Notes under the pieces: model-generated
The model's database searches: none
What the model saw: the letters and a program-made list of their open reading frames with translations, nothing else
Told to the model about the DNA's origin: nothing
In this document: positions 36,657 through 45,969 of the stretch, one piece after another
How positions within the stretch are numbered: position 1 is the stretch's first letter
Layout: every line of letters starts with the position of its first letter
NCBI GenBank assembly: GCA_963850765.1
Contig: CAWKMN010000003.1
Location: 1,488,001-1,552,000 of the forward strand
DNA length: 64,000 nt
Direction: 5' to 3'
Source: CAWKMN01 sp963850765
Lineage (GTDB): Bacteria; Chloroflexota; Anaerolineae; Aggregatilineales; Aggregatilineaceae
Made by a program: the position numbers and the translations under genes

Positions 36657-38153
36657 ATGAAACGACACTCAGCCCGCCAGCCGGATGTGGTGCTGGGAAT
36701 CGATGTCGGAACACAAAGCTGCAAGTGTGTCGTGCTGGACGCGAACGGCGAGCTGCGCGGCGTGGGCCAGGAGCGCTACGGAGTCCAGACTCCGCGCCCT
36801 CACTGGGCCGAGCAGGACCCCGAAACATGGTGGAATGCCGCGGTTAGTGCCGTGCGCGAGGCGCTGCAGCAGGCGCTCGTCCCACCGATCAAGGTGCGCG
36901 GCATCGGTGTGACCGGGCAGATGCATGGCGTCGTGCTGCTGGATGGCGATTTGGAGCCGCTGCGTCCCGCGATCATCTGGATGGATCGCCGCAGCGCGAA
37001 TTTGTGCGACATCGTGCAGGCGCGCGTCCCCCGTTTGACCATCATCAACGAAGCGGCGAACCGGCTGTCACCCGGTTTTGCCGCGGCATCGCTCGCATGG
37101 CTGCGCGAAGTCGAGCCGGCAGTGCTCAGCGAAGTCCGCGCGGCGATCCAGCCCAAGGATTATCTGGTGCTGCGTCTGACGGGCACGCTCAGCAGCGACC
37201 CGAGCGACGCTTCAGCCACATGGCTGTACGATGTTCGCCAGCGCCGCTGGTCGCCCACCCTGACCGCGGCCTGCGGTGTATCACCAGACATCCTGCCCCC
37301 TGTGTCGGACTCCGCGGCGATCATCGGGCGTCTGCATACTGAGGCCGCTGCCGCATTGGGCCTTTGGGCCGACGTGCCGGTGATTGCCGGTGCGGCCGAT
37401 CAGGCGGCGATGCTGACCGGCACCGGCGTCGTCGAGCCGGGGCGCGGCGCGATCACGCTCGGCACCGGCGGGCAGATCACGGTCGTTTCCGCCCAACCGA
37501 TGATCGATCCTGAGCTGCGGCTGAACACATTCTGCCACGCGGTGCCCGGCTTGTGGTATACGATGGGCGCGATCCTCAATGGCGGAATGGTGCTGCGCTG
37601 GTGGCGAGATATTGTTGGCGCGCAGGCTTATAGCGATCTGCTGGCCGAGGCTGCCCTCATTCCCGCCGGCTCGGAGGGGTTGATCTTCTTACCCTACCTG
37701 GAAGGCGAGCGCACGCCGCATATGGACCCGGACGCGAGCGGCAGCTTCACCGGCCTGACGATCCGGCACGGCCGGGCGCATATGACGCGCGCCATTCTCG
37801 AAGGCGTCGCGTATGCGTTCCGCGACTGTCTGAACACGCTGCAAGCCATCGGCCCAACGCCCGATCGGTTCCTGATTGGCGGCGGCGGCGCGCAGGGTGA
37901 TTTGTGGCGGCAAATTCTCGCCAGTGTGCTGGGCGTCACCCTGCAAACAATCGCCGTGAAAGAGCAAACCGCGACCGGCGCCGCCGTGTTGGCCGGGTTG
38001 GGCACGCACGTCTTTTTTGATCTGCCCGAAGCGGTGGCCCGCACGGCCCACAACGGCACGCACGAATCGCCCAATCCCGACGACCGGGCGATCTACAACG
38101 AGGGGTATGCGCGCTTCCGGGCGCTCTACCCGGCCCTGCGCGCGCTGCGATGA
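36657..38153 (+). CDS. xylB: FGGY-family carbohydrate kinase, xylulokinase
   Basis: 498 residues, XylB length. It opens VVLGIDVGTQSCKCVVLDANGE (phosphate-binding strand pair), then GIGVTGQMHGVVLLD, the xylulokinase signature, and GAADQAAMLTGTGVVEPGRGAITLGTGG for ATP binding. The GGGGAQGDLWRQILA motif near residue 410 closes the second actin-like domain. It should phosphorylate D-xylulose with ATP in the pentose pathway; no xylose isomerase or transporter is adjacent, so specificity within FGGY is inferred. The convergent gap after it (38154-38402) contains only repeats. Confidence 0.88.
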   Translation: MKRHSARQPDVVLGIDVGTQSCKCVVLDANGELRGVGQERYGVQTPRPHWAEQDPETWWNAAVSAVREALQQALVPPIKVRGIGVTGQMHGVVLLDGDLEPLRPAIIWMDRRSANLCDIVQARVPRLTIINEAANRLSPGFAAASLAWLREVEPAVLSEVRAAIQPKDYLVLRLTGTLSSDPSDASATWLYDVRQRRWSPTLTAACGVSPDILPPVSDSAAIIGRLHTEAAAALGLWADVPVIAGAADQAAMLTGTGVVEPGRGAITLGTGGQITVVSAQPMIDPELRLNTFCHAVPGLWYTMGAILNGGMVLRWWRDIVGAQAYSDLLAEAALIPAGSEGLIFLPYLEGERTPHMDPDASGSFTGLTIRHGRAHMTRAILEGVAYAFRDCLNTLQAIGPTPDRFLIGGGGAQGDLWRQILASVLGVTLQTIAVKEQTATGAAVLAGLGTHVFFDLPEAVARTAHNGTHESPNPDDRAIYNEGYARFRALYPALRALR

Positions 38154-38179
38154 TTGTCTTTCGGAAAAGATTTCGATAG

Positions 38180-38320
38180 GTTGCGGCGTTTACCCCTCCC
38201 TAAATCCCTCCCCGTAAACGGAGAGGGACCTGAAACGTCTCCGGTTGTAGACGCGCCTCCCCTTTCTCCGCGTGCGGGGATAAGGGTGCCGACCGAAGGT
38301 CGGACGGGGATAGGGGTAAA
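38180..38320. repeat. GC-rich dispersed repeat block
   Basis: The gap 38154-38402 has no gene. It contains CCCTCCCTAAATCCCTCCCC, CTCTCC-type runs, and 38294-38318, which is the exact inverse of 18581-18605. The same motifs in the same kind of convergent gap at 18.5 kb argue for a repeat family. Confidence 0.65.
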
Positions 38321-38402
38321 TCCGGGCGGCGTATCCGGGTCAATTTCTAATCTGCATATAGCCCGCCCTGGGCGATCCGACGGATTCCTCTGATTACCCC
38401 CA

Positions 38403-39614
38403 TCACGGCAGGCGCGCGCGCAGCCAGCGCTGCCACGCAACCCACACCAGCCCGGCCACCACCACCAGCGCCACCAGCCGGATAAGCATCTGAACCGGGT
38501 CGGTATCGGCCACCAGCACCGCCAGCAGCGCAAATCCGAGCAGGGCGACGAGGTAGATCAGCACCCGTTCGCGTTCGCTGTTCAGGAGGGCTGTGCGGGT
38601 GTGCAGTGTGCTGACCATGATCTCGATTCGCCGCAGCGTGGTGTCGATGTGCTGCACATCCCCCTGGATGCGCGCGCCGATCCCTTCCAGATCGGCGGTC
38701 CGCGCCTGCCACACCGACGGCGACGCATCCCACAGCCCATGCTGCATCAGGACCTGGCGGTATTCGGCCGCCAGCGCGCGAACATCCTGCGCGGCCACCT
38801 GGGTCGCTTGCAGGTCTGCTAACATATTCGAATAGGCGGTTTCGAGCGCGTTGAGTTCATCCTGCAGCGGATCGAGCGTTTGCAGGCGAACCCTTTCGCG
38901 CGGGGTGGTCCAGATCTGCGCGGTGCGCGATACTTGCTCAAGCGCGTGCTGCTGGTTCCGAACCGCATTCGACGCGTGATTTTCGTAGAGATCCTGCTGG
39001 TAAACGGCCTGCACGGTATACCAGTCCAGTTCAACCGCCAGCGAGCGCAGAAAGGCGTTGGCACGGCTTTCGGTGCGTGCATCCGGGTAGACCAGCAGAT
39101 TGGAGCGCGCGCCGGTGCCCATACACAGCACGCCAAACGGCGTCTTGATCGCCTGCATCCGCCCCTGTTCCAGATCCTCCGGCGGGCGGGGAGCCAGCGC
39201 GCACCAGTAGCGCGTGGTATACAGCCAGGATCGGGTGGTCAGCGTGCCGGCCAGCGTTTCATCCAGCATCGACCAGACCGACTGCTCGTGCTCCCCTGGC
39301 CGCGACACCATGACGCGCAGCAGCAGCATATTGCGCAGCGAGTAGGCTGTCAGTCCGGCCGACGCTTTGGTGGGGCCTTCCAACATGCCGGTTTCCATCA
39401 GCACGCGCGCGGCGCGCGGCGGCTCCGTCTGCCAGACCGGGATTGGCGGCAGATCGGGCATGGGGCGCGCCAGCCAGCCGGACACTGATTGGGCGATCCG
39501 GTACACATCGGCTACGAACAGCTCGTGCCGATCCTGCCGGCGGCCGGGGCTGTCGCCGGGTGCTTCCCGCAGATAGTAGTAGGTGGCCTGGACGACAGGC
39601 TCACGGATGATCAT
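38403..39614 (-). CDS. Membrane protein of unknown function with coiled coil
   Basis: 403 residues, unknown family. No signal peptide. Residues 1-215 form a mixed globular part. Residues 220-345 are long heptad-like helices (QHALEQVSRTAQIWTTPRERVRLQTLDPLQDELNALETAYSN). Two transmembrane helices close it (about 352-370 and 378-396), with a basic tail RWLRARLP. The globular domain is thus cytoplasmic, with a C-terminal hairpin anchor. It stands alone and has no operon partner. Confidence 0.75.
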   Translation of the reverse strand: MIIREPVVQATYYYLREAPGDSPGRRQDRHELFVADVYRIAQSVSGWLARPMPDLPPIPVWQTEPPRAARVLMETGMLEGPTKASAGLTAYSLRNMLLLRVMVSRPGEHEQSVWSMLDETLAGTLTTRSWLYTTRYWCALAPRPPEDLEQGRMQAIKTPFGVLCMGTGARSNLLVYPDARTESRANAFLRSLAVELDWYTVQAVYQQDLYENHASNAVRNQQHALEQVSRTAQIWTTPRERVRLQTLDPLQDELNALETAYSNMLADLQATQVAAQDVRALAAEYRQVLMQHGLWDASPSVWQARTADLEGIGARIQGDVQHIDTTLRRIEIMVSTLHTRTALLNSERERVLIYLVALLGFALLAVLVADTDPVQMLIRLVALVVVAGLVWVAWQRWLRARLP

Positions 39615-39643
39615 AGGGTATGTTCCTTCTCAACGTGGACAGT

Positions 39644-39672
39644 TTGACACTCCAAATCCACTTCAATATAAT
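39644..39672 (+). promoter_or_regulatory. Consensus sigma-70 promoter of the glycosyltransferase pair
   Basis: TTGACA (39644-39649) and TATAAT (39667-39672), both perfect, with the ideal 17-base spacer. Start expected near 39679. Confidence 0.8.
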
Positions 39673-39707
39673 AACGCGGTGTTAGGCCGCACGAGAGAAG
39701 ACTTCTA

Positions 39708-41282
39708 ATGAAAATACGGTTGTTGTGGCTTATTTTTTTGGGAGCCTTCGTGCTGCGGTTCGCGCTGGCTCAAACTGCCGAACACCCCGGTATTGCCGAC
39801 CCTAACCACTACTTCAACATGGGGTACCGCCTCACCCAGGGTCAGGGTTTCACGGTCGATTATATCTGGCAGTATAACAACGATTACGATCGTATCACCC
39901 ATCCCGAAGACTACTGGATGCCCGTAACGAGTCTGGTTGTCGCCGCGGCACTGACGTTGTTTGGTACCAGCGTACAAGCGGCGTTTGTGCCGTTTATCCT
40001 GCTGGGTGCCATTGTCCTCCCCATACTGGCCTATGTGGCAGCGCGCCAGTTGTCGTGCTCCGAAGAATCCAGCCTGTTCGCGGGAGCCGCGGTGGGGGTG
40101 CTGCCCGAATTCGTCATGAATTCGATGCGCACCGATACCACCCTGATCAATGCGGCACTGATTACGGCGACAATTTTGCTGCTTACGAGCGGTTTGCGCC
40201 AGGGTCAGGTTAGGGCGTTTGTAGGGGCAGGCATCACCACCGGCGCGGCCTATCTGACGCGCAGTGACAGCTCGCTGCTGATCCCGATGCTCGGCGTAAT
40301 GCTAGTGATCTATCGCTGGTGGGGCCGCTCTTATGCTGCGCCCGTACAGCGTTGGCGCTACGCGGTGCTGGTGCCGGTGCTGGCTGCAATCCTCATTACC
40401 CCCTGGATCATCCGTAATCTACGGGATACTGGCTCTGCAACGTCGGCTGCTCGCATGGGTGATATGTTTTTCCTCGCCGATTACCGCGATCACTATGTCT
40501 ATTCGACGGATCTCAACCTGCAAACTCTTCTGGATCGCCAGACACCCCGCCAGTTGATCACCAAGCGCCTGTTTGAGATGGCCGCCGGCCTGAAGATAAT
40601 GTATACCTCGCTGGACGTTGCGCTGCCGATCGGTGTTCTGGGGGGGCTGCTGCTGTTGGTCGCCACCCGTGATCGGGACCGGCTGCTGATTCTGGCCCCC
40701 ACGCTGATCCTGTTGGGTGGCTTTTATGTCTTTTACACCGTTCTGGTACCCTTCAAAAGCCAGGGGGGAAGCTTCAAAAAGGCCTACCTGTCGTTGGTTC
40801 CGCTGTTGGTTCCGCTGGCCGCCTACGCCCTGGATCGCGCCATCCCGGACCGGCGTCTCCGGCGCGGAACGATGTTGCTGATACTCGGTTTCATGGCCGC
40901 CAATGCAGTCGAATTGACCCGTGCGGACCTCAAAGCCAGCAGCAATTATCTGGCACAGATGCGCCGCGTCGTCCAGCAGATCGAAGCGCTGCCCGACACC
41001 AATCAGGACAACGAGATCGTGGTCATGACCCAGGACCCGTTCATGCTAGGGTTTCTGGGACTGCGTTCGGTCGTGATCCCGATGGAAAGCCGTGATACGA
41101 TCCTTGACGTGGCGCAGCGCTATGGTATCGATTACCTGATGATGCCCCCCGCACGCCCGGCGCTCGATCCCCTGTACAACGGCAGGGAGACAGATCCGCG
41201 ATTTATCATCGCAGCCACCATCCCAGGCACGGCGATCGAAATCTACCGCTTTAACCCTGACGCAGCGATCGGCAGCCCCTAG
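39708..41282 (+). CDS. GT39/ArnT-like membrane glycosyltransferase 1
   Basis: 524 residues with about ten hydrophobic helices, beginning LLWLIFLGAFVLRFALAQ. The first periplasmic loop has an acidic YFNMGYRLTQGQG segment (HPGIADPNHYFNMG), the place where PMT/GT39-type enzymes carry catalytic acids. It ends in a soluble extracellular domain (about 430-520). Such enzymes use polyprenyl-phosphate sugars to modify protein or lipid outside the membrane. The next gene is a shorter relative starting two bases after the stop. Confidence 0.82.
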   Translation: MKIRLLWLIFLGAFVLRFALAQTAEHPGIADPNHYFNMGYRLTQGQGFTVDYIWQYNNDYDRITHPEDYWMPVTSLVVAAALTLFGTSVQAAFVPFILLGAIVLPILAYVAARQLSCSEESSLFAGAAVGVLPEFVMNSMRTDTTLINAALITATILLLTSGLRQGQVRAFVGAGITTGAAYLTRSDSSLLIPMLGVMLVIYRWWGRSYAAPVQRWRYAVLVPVLAAILITPWIIRNLRDTGSATSAARMGDMFFLADYRDHYVYSTDLNLQTLLDRQTPRQLITKRLFEMAAGLKIMYTSLDVALPIGVLGGLLLLVATRDRDRLLILAPTLILLGGFYVFYTVLVPFKSQGGSFKKAYLSLVPLLVPLAAYALDRAIPDRRLRRGTMLLILGFMAANAVELTRADLKASSNYLAQMRRVVQQIEALPDTNQDNEIVVMTQDPFMLGFLGLRSVVIPMESRDTILDVAQRYGIDYLMMPPARPALDPLYNGRETDPRFIIAATIPGTAIEIYRFNPDAAIGSP

Positions 41283-41284
41283 CT

Positions 41285-42604
41285 ATGCAGACTCACCTTC
41301 ACAAAACGTTCGGCACACCCCGCTGGCAGTTGGGGGTGATCCTGCTCGTGGCGCTTCTGCTGCGGCTGGCCTATGTGCTGGCTCAGGATTTTGATGCGTA
41401 CTATACCAAAGGCGGCGGCGATACCGTCTGGTATCTCGAAAATGGCTATACGCTGGTGACGGGCGAAAACCCGACGGGAAAACATGATGTATCCCGCCTT
41501 TCGACCGCTCCGCTCTATCTGGTTTACGTTGGAATCTGGCAGGCGCTTCTCGCGCCTCAGGCGGCCATCGTCGCCATTTTGATCAGCCAGGCGCTGGGGG
41601 GGGTCGCCATCGTCTACTTCGCCTATGCCATAGCGCACTCCCTGACACGTGATACGCGCGTCGGCCTGTTGGCGGCCGGTAGCCTGGCGATCTCACCACA
41701 GTTGATCCTGGAGTCCGCACGTGTCCTGACCGAATCTCTGTTTATGGTTCTGCTGATGGGTGGACTTTGCGTCTATATCCGCGGCACCCGGCGAAATGGC
41801 AGCAACTCACCGATAATCCTGTCCTGTATCGTCGCCGGTAGCTTGTTTGGCCTTGCGACTCTAACCCGCGCCGTGTTTCTGCTGTTTCCGCTTGGACTGG
41901 TGCTGCACCTGTTCCTGATCCACCGTGCGCAGGCCTGGCGGCTGGTGCTGGCGCTGCTGGTCAGCTACGCGGCGGTCATTTCAAGCTGGACGGTCTATAA
42001 CTGGCTGGCGTGGGAACGGCTGGTGATCGGCGGCGAAGGTATCCGGGGATTCATCTACCAGGGTGCGACCGGCAAAGCGTCGCCGGAAGAACTCGACGAG
42101 GGGCTGAATCTGACACCAGAGAACGCCGACGAACAGCGCCACGAAGCCATGCAGGAAGTCATCGAAGAAACCATCGGTGAAGACCCGATCGGCTGGGCAG
42201 CGCACCGCGTCCGCGAGCTGGCCGACGCCTATTTACAGCCGCACAATACCAACACCCTGCAAGGCAAAAGCTTCCGCGCCGCCGCAAGTCACTGGCTGCG
42301 CCACGATCGATCGCCGGCCGGGCTGCGTGACCTGACGCGGATCCAGTCGTTCTGGCCGAAACTGGCGATCTATGTCTTCCACTTCGGCGGTCTGATCCTG
42401 GGCGCAGCCGGGATGTGGATCAGCCGGCGGCGCTGGCGCGATCTGCTGCCCCTGTATGGGTTGATTGCCTATTTCACGGGGATTTATTTGGTGCTGCTGG
42501 CCCTGCCGCGCTACATCTTCCCCACCTACCCGATCTTCTGGTTGTTCGCGGCGGTGTTCATTCTTGCCGTGTGGGATCGGCGGACGGGCCAGCGCCCTGC
42601 CTGA
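41285..42604 (+). CDS. GT39/ArnT-like membrane glycosyltransferase 2
   Basis: 439 residues, same fold: LGVILLVALLLRLAYVLAQDFDAYYTKGGGDTVWYLENGY, with a conserved Asp in the first loop, and about nine helices. The cytoplasm-facing HRAQAWRL and a soluble acidic loop (about 255-310) vary from copy 1. It starts two bases after the preceding stop, so translation is probably coupled. The pair may act on one envelope glycan. Convergent with the YceI gene, with no spacer. Confidence 0.82.
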   Translation: MQTHLHKTFGTPRWQLGVILLVALLLRLAYVLAQDFDAYYTKGGGDTVWYLENGYTLVTGENPTGKHDVSRLSTAPLYLVYVGIWQALLAPQAAIVAILISQALGGVAIVYFAYAIAHSLTRDTRVGLLAAGSLAISPQLILESARVLTESLFMVLLMGGLCVYIRGTRRNGSNSPIILSCIVAGSLFGLATLTRAVFLLFPLGLVLHLFLIHRAQAWRLVLALLVSYAAVISSWTVYNWLAWERLVIGGEGIRGFIYQGATGKASPEELDEGLNLTPENADEQRHEAMQEVIEETIGEDPIGWAAHRVRELADAYLQPHNTNTLQGKSFRAAASHWLRHDRSPAGLRDLTRIQSFWPKLAIYVFHFGGLILGAAGMWISRRRWRDLLPLYGLIAYFTGIYLVLLALPRYIFPTYPIFWLFAAVFILAVWDRRTGQRPA

Positions 42605-43291
42605 TCACGGCTGCTCGGTCGGGACACTCGTGCCATGCACGCTGTCGATCTCGTCCATTTGCAGGCGGGCGGTAAGCTGGATAACCGTGCTGCCCATGAA
42701 CGCCGGGAATTCGACACCATGATTCCCCAGGTCCAGGTCGGACGTCGCGATAGCCCACATGTGGGTACCCACCAACTGCGCGCGGACCGCCATCGCATGG
42801 GCCGCCGCCACGTTATGTACGTCCAGCTCGCCATCGAGCATGAAGGTGATTTCTTCTTCTGTCACGGGCACCAGATCGCGTGAGGTCGCCACGTAAAACG
42901 CGATCGGGTAATCGCCGGTCGCCATCGTCGCGCGGAGAATCTGGTTCAGTGCATCGTTGCCGGTTTCGACGGCGTTCACGTCGATATTCAGGCGGACGAT
43001 CACCCGCAGTTCGCTGCCCACCGGCTCCAGCGTGATTGCGCCTTCCCGCACCGGGAAAATCCCATCGAATTGGATGCCGCGCATCTCGACCCTAAAATCC
43101 ACCTGCGAGTCGTTGGGCAGCACGCCGAACACCCGCGCCGTCTTGGCGGTGATGGTGGGCGTCTTCAGGTTGGTGGAGGTATCACCTTTGTCGCCCGGAT
43201 CGAGCCAACGGGAGAAAACCACCAAGGCCGCGGTGATGGCGATCAGAACGACAACCAGCAAACCGGCGATCAGGCGGCGCTTGAAAATCAT
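42605..43291 (-). CDS. YceI-like protein, membrane-anchored
   Basis: 228 residues. An N-terminal signal anchor (about residues 7-28) puts the rest outside. The body matches the YceI lipocalin-like barrel: SQVDFRVEMRGIQFDGIFP, LNIDVNAVETGNDALNQILRATMATGDYPIAFYVATS and a TFMLDGELDVHNV strand near the end. YceI proteins bind polyisoprenoids or other amphiphiles in the envelope. Next to two glycosyltransferases that need polyprenyl-linked sugars, which is suggestive only. Confidence 0.85.
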   Translation of the reverse strand: MIFKRRLIAGLLVVVLIAITAALVVFSRWLDPGDKGDTSTNLKTPTITAKTARVFGVLPNDSQVDFRVEMRGIQFDGIFPVREGAITLEPVGSELRVIVRLNIDVNAVETGNDALNQILRATMATGDYPIAFYVATSRDLVPVTEEEITFMLDGELDVHNVAAAHAMAVRAQLVGTHMWAIATSDLDLGNHGVEFPAFMGSTVIQLTARLQMDEIDSVHGTSVPTEQP

Positions 43292-43321
43292 GGGTGAGTT
43301 CCCTTCACGAGTTGGAGCGTG

Positions 43322-44815
43322 TTATTGGGGCCGGCTGCGGTCGCTGGCGACCAGAACAATCAGACGCCCGGCAAAATACAGACTAAATCCGCCCGCCGAC
43401 AGCAGCAGGGCAACCAGGGCCGTGAACGCACGTCCGCTGTCGTCCGGGTCACGGTTCAGCGACGCGCCGGTAGCCGGCTGCACGGCAGGAGCCAGCGTTA
43501 TCATCACCGGATCAGAGGTCACTGTCAAGCCCGGTGTTCCGGTGTCGGCGGCGACGATGGTCATCGGCCCATCACCTTGCAGCGGGATCGTCACCTGCCA
43601 CGCGCCATCATCCGCCGCCGTGACCGTTCCCAGCGTTTCGCCCGACTCCTGATCCTGGATCTCGATCGTCGTGCCGGGGACACCCGTGCCGCTGAACGTC
43701 ACTGGGCCGGGTGAGAATACATCGCCCGCTGCGGGGGAGTCGATGTGCGGGGCAGGTACCGGCAGGTCGCTTGGCGCAGGGCTCGGAGTCGGGGGCGCTG
43801 TCGGCGTATAAGTCGCCGTCTCGGTGGGCGGGATCGGGCTGGGCGTCATGGTTGGCGTATCCGTTCGCGGCTGCAGTCGGCGGTGGGCGATGCGGTAGGG
43901 GTGTACGTCGCCGTCTCAGTCGGTGGGAGCGGACTCGGTGTGGACGTCGCTGTCGGTGTCGAGGTGGGCGTATCGGTAGCCGTCGGCGCTGGCGTATTCG
44001 TGGGCGGCACCGGACTCGGTGTCAGCGTCGCCGTGGGTGGGATCGGGCTGGGCGTCGCGGTTGGCGTCGCCGTGGCGGTACGTGTGACCGTGGGCGATGG
44101 GGACGGTGGTTCAGTCGGTGGGGTGGTTGGCGTATAGGTGGCGGTGAGCGTCGCCGTGCGGGTGGCTGTCGGAGACGCGGTTTCAGTCGGGCTGATTGTT
44201 TGAGTCGGGGCCGGTGTGTTGGATGGCAGGATCGCGATACGTTCCGCCGTGGCTGTGGCCGGCGGGGCGATTGTCGGCGTGAACGTCCTTGTCGGCTCGG
44301 TAGACGGTGTCATCGTGGGTGTGGCGGTTTCCGTCGGGAACGGCGTAGACAGTCGGCGTGCGCGTCGGTGTAGGCGACGGGGTATTCGTCGCTGTGGGCG
44401 ATGATGTGTGGGTGGGCGTGCGCGTCGATGTCACCGTGGGGGACAGCGTGTGCGTCGGCGTGGGTGTCGATGTAGGGAATGGCGTATTTGTTGCGGTGGG
44501 CAGAGGCGTCAGCGTGTCCGTCGGTGACACGGTGAAGGTCGCGGTCAGGGACGGTGACGGTGTGAACGTGGAAGTGGCCGTCGATGTTGCGGAGCTGGTT
44601 ACGTTGGGCGTGGCGGTGTCGGTAAGGGTTGGCGCAGCGGTGGGGGATGAGGTGGGCACCACGGCCGCCGGTTGATTTTCGTTATCCTCTTCGCCGTCAC
44701 TGTCATACACCGCGAACCAGAACAGAAGCGCCGCCAGACCGGATGTCAGCAGCAGGCCGACGAAAAAAACCATGTCCAGGCGGCGAATCAGGCGTTGGCG
44801 CGCGTCACGGTCCAT
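43322..44815 (-). CDS. Membrane protein with long Thr/Pro-rich stalk and Ig-like domain (frame changes in the stalk)
   Basis: Starts MDRDARQRLIRRLDMVFFVG at 44815 with one helix (about 15-38). A stalk of about 270 residues of TPTxT repeats follows (44600-43850). Then comes an Ig-like domain (HIDSPAAGDVFSPGPVTFSGTG to VMITLAPA, about 43740-43490), and a C-terminal helix with a basic end (ALVALLLSAGGFSLYFAGRL). The stalk switches frame near 44250 and 43850; repeats make indel errors likely. No known function. It overlaps by a few bases with the gene upstream (44820), so they are co-transcribed. Confidence 0.6.
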
Positions 44816-44819
44816 GTCG

Positions 44820-45803
44820 CTACAGCTTCTCGACTTTCTCGCGCTGCGAAGCGAAATGCTGCGCCTGCTCGATCCAGCTTTGCGCATCAATCGACCGTTT
44901 GCGCCAGGCGGGGACGTTCATCAGATTGTCGAGTTCTTCCGGCGTCAGCGCCGCAAGCTGGCGAAAGCTCTGGATCCCTGCCTCGTACAGCCGGCTCGCG
45001 TAAACCGGCCCGATCCCTTTGATGTCGGTCAGGCGGTCCTCGCCCACACGGGGCGGCGCTTTGGCGGATTTGCTCAGCGAGGGCACCACCTGCGTGACCT
45101 GATCGAGAATCCGCTGCAACATTCCTGCCTGTTCGCGGCGATCCGTCGCCGCGCTGAGCAGCATCGTCGTGTGTTCCGCGATCTTGGTATCGAGCAGCCG
45201 GACGGTCTGCGCCTGCGCCGCGATCTCCCGATCCAGTTCGGCCAGAATGCGCTTGTGTTCGCTGAGGCTGTCATCACTGCTGGATCGGGTCGCCGCCCAT
45301 TCGTCCAGCCGCGTGCCGATCTGGGCCAGCCGATCCGACTGCGCCTGGATCATCGTGTTCAGCGCGGGATCGACCGATGCGGGCAGCACATTCAGACGAC
45401 TGTCGAGCTTGCTTTCGAGACGGTCGAGTTTCTGATCCTGGCGGCTGAGGCGATCGTCCAGCCCGGATAACTGGTTAGCCTGCTCGCTGAGGAGATTGCT
45501 CAGGGTGTGGACAACGCCGGTCTGGGAGTTCAGCACCGACCGCAGATCGGTCAGAGCTTCACTCGACATGGCCGCCTTAATCTGCTCGGTGTGGTGTGCC
45601 ATTGCCATGTAGAGCTTCTCAATATCCGCGCGCTGATGTTCGACCAGATCATCCATCATCCAGGCATCGGACATGCTCACGAGGGGGGCCGGCTCGGGCT
45701 CCGCCAGATAGGGGCGCACGGCCTTCACGTATATGATGGTCGTGATGAGAACGCCGACAAACGCGCCCAGCGATACGATGGCGAGGGCCTGTACCGGATC
45801 CAT
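44820..45803 (-). CDS. Membrane-anchored coiled-coil protein with helix-hairpin-helix domain
   Basis: 327 residues. A single N-terminal helix (about 5-27, ALAIVSLGAFVGVLITTIIYV) anchors it, facing the cytoplasm. Residues 50-240 are coiled coil with regular leucine heptads (RLSRQDQKLDRLESKLDSRLN). Near 255-300 is a helix-hairpin-helix fold (RLTDIKGIGPVYASRLYEAGIQSFRQLAALTPEEL), typical of proteins that bind nucleic acid or other helices. Unusual as a membrane-tethered coil ending in HhH; the RmuC family is superficially similar but lacks HhH. Function unknown. Confidence 0.75.
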   Translation of the reverse strand: MDPVQALAIVSLGAFVGVLITTIIYVKAVRPYLAEPEPAPLVSMSDAWMMDDLVEHQRADIEKLYMAMAHHTEQIKAAMSSEALTDLRSVLNSQTGVVHTLSNLLSEQANQLSGLDDRLSRQDQKLDRLESKLDSRLNVLPASVDPALNTMIQAQSDRLAQIGTRLDEWAATRSSSDDSLSEHKRILAELDREIAAQAQTVRLLDTKIAEHTTMLLSAATDRREQAGMLQRILDQVTQVVPSLSKSAKAPPRVGEDRLTDIKGIGPVYASRLYEAGIQSFRQLAALTPEELDNLMNVPAWRKRSIDAQSWIEQAQHFASQREKVEKL

Positions 45804-45969
45804 AGGGATCTTCAGTCTCCCAACACACCAGGGAACAGTTTATGAGCACCAGTCTTCTGTATTATAGTGCGAGTTTCGCATCCGGCGAAAGACATTTGCC
45901 GCGTTGCTCTTTGCGCCTCAAGAACGGTAAAATGAATCATGACGATGGACGAAACATAGGAGTCACACG

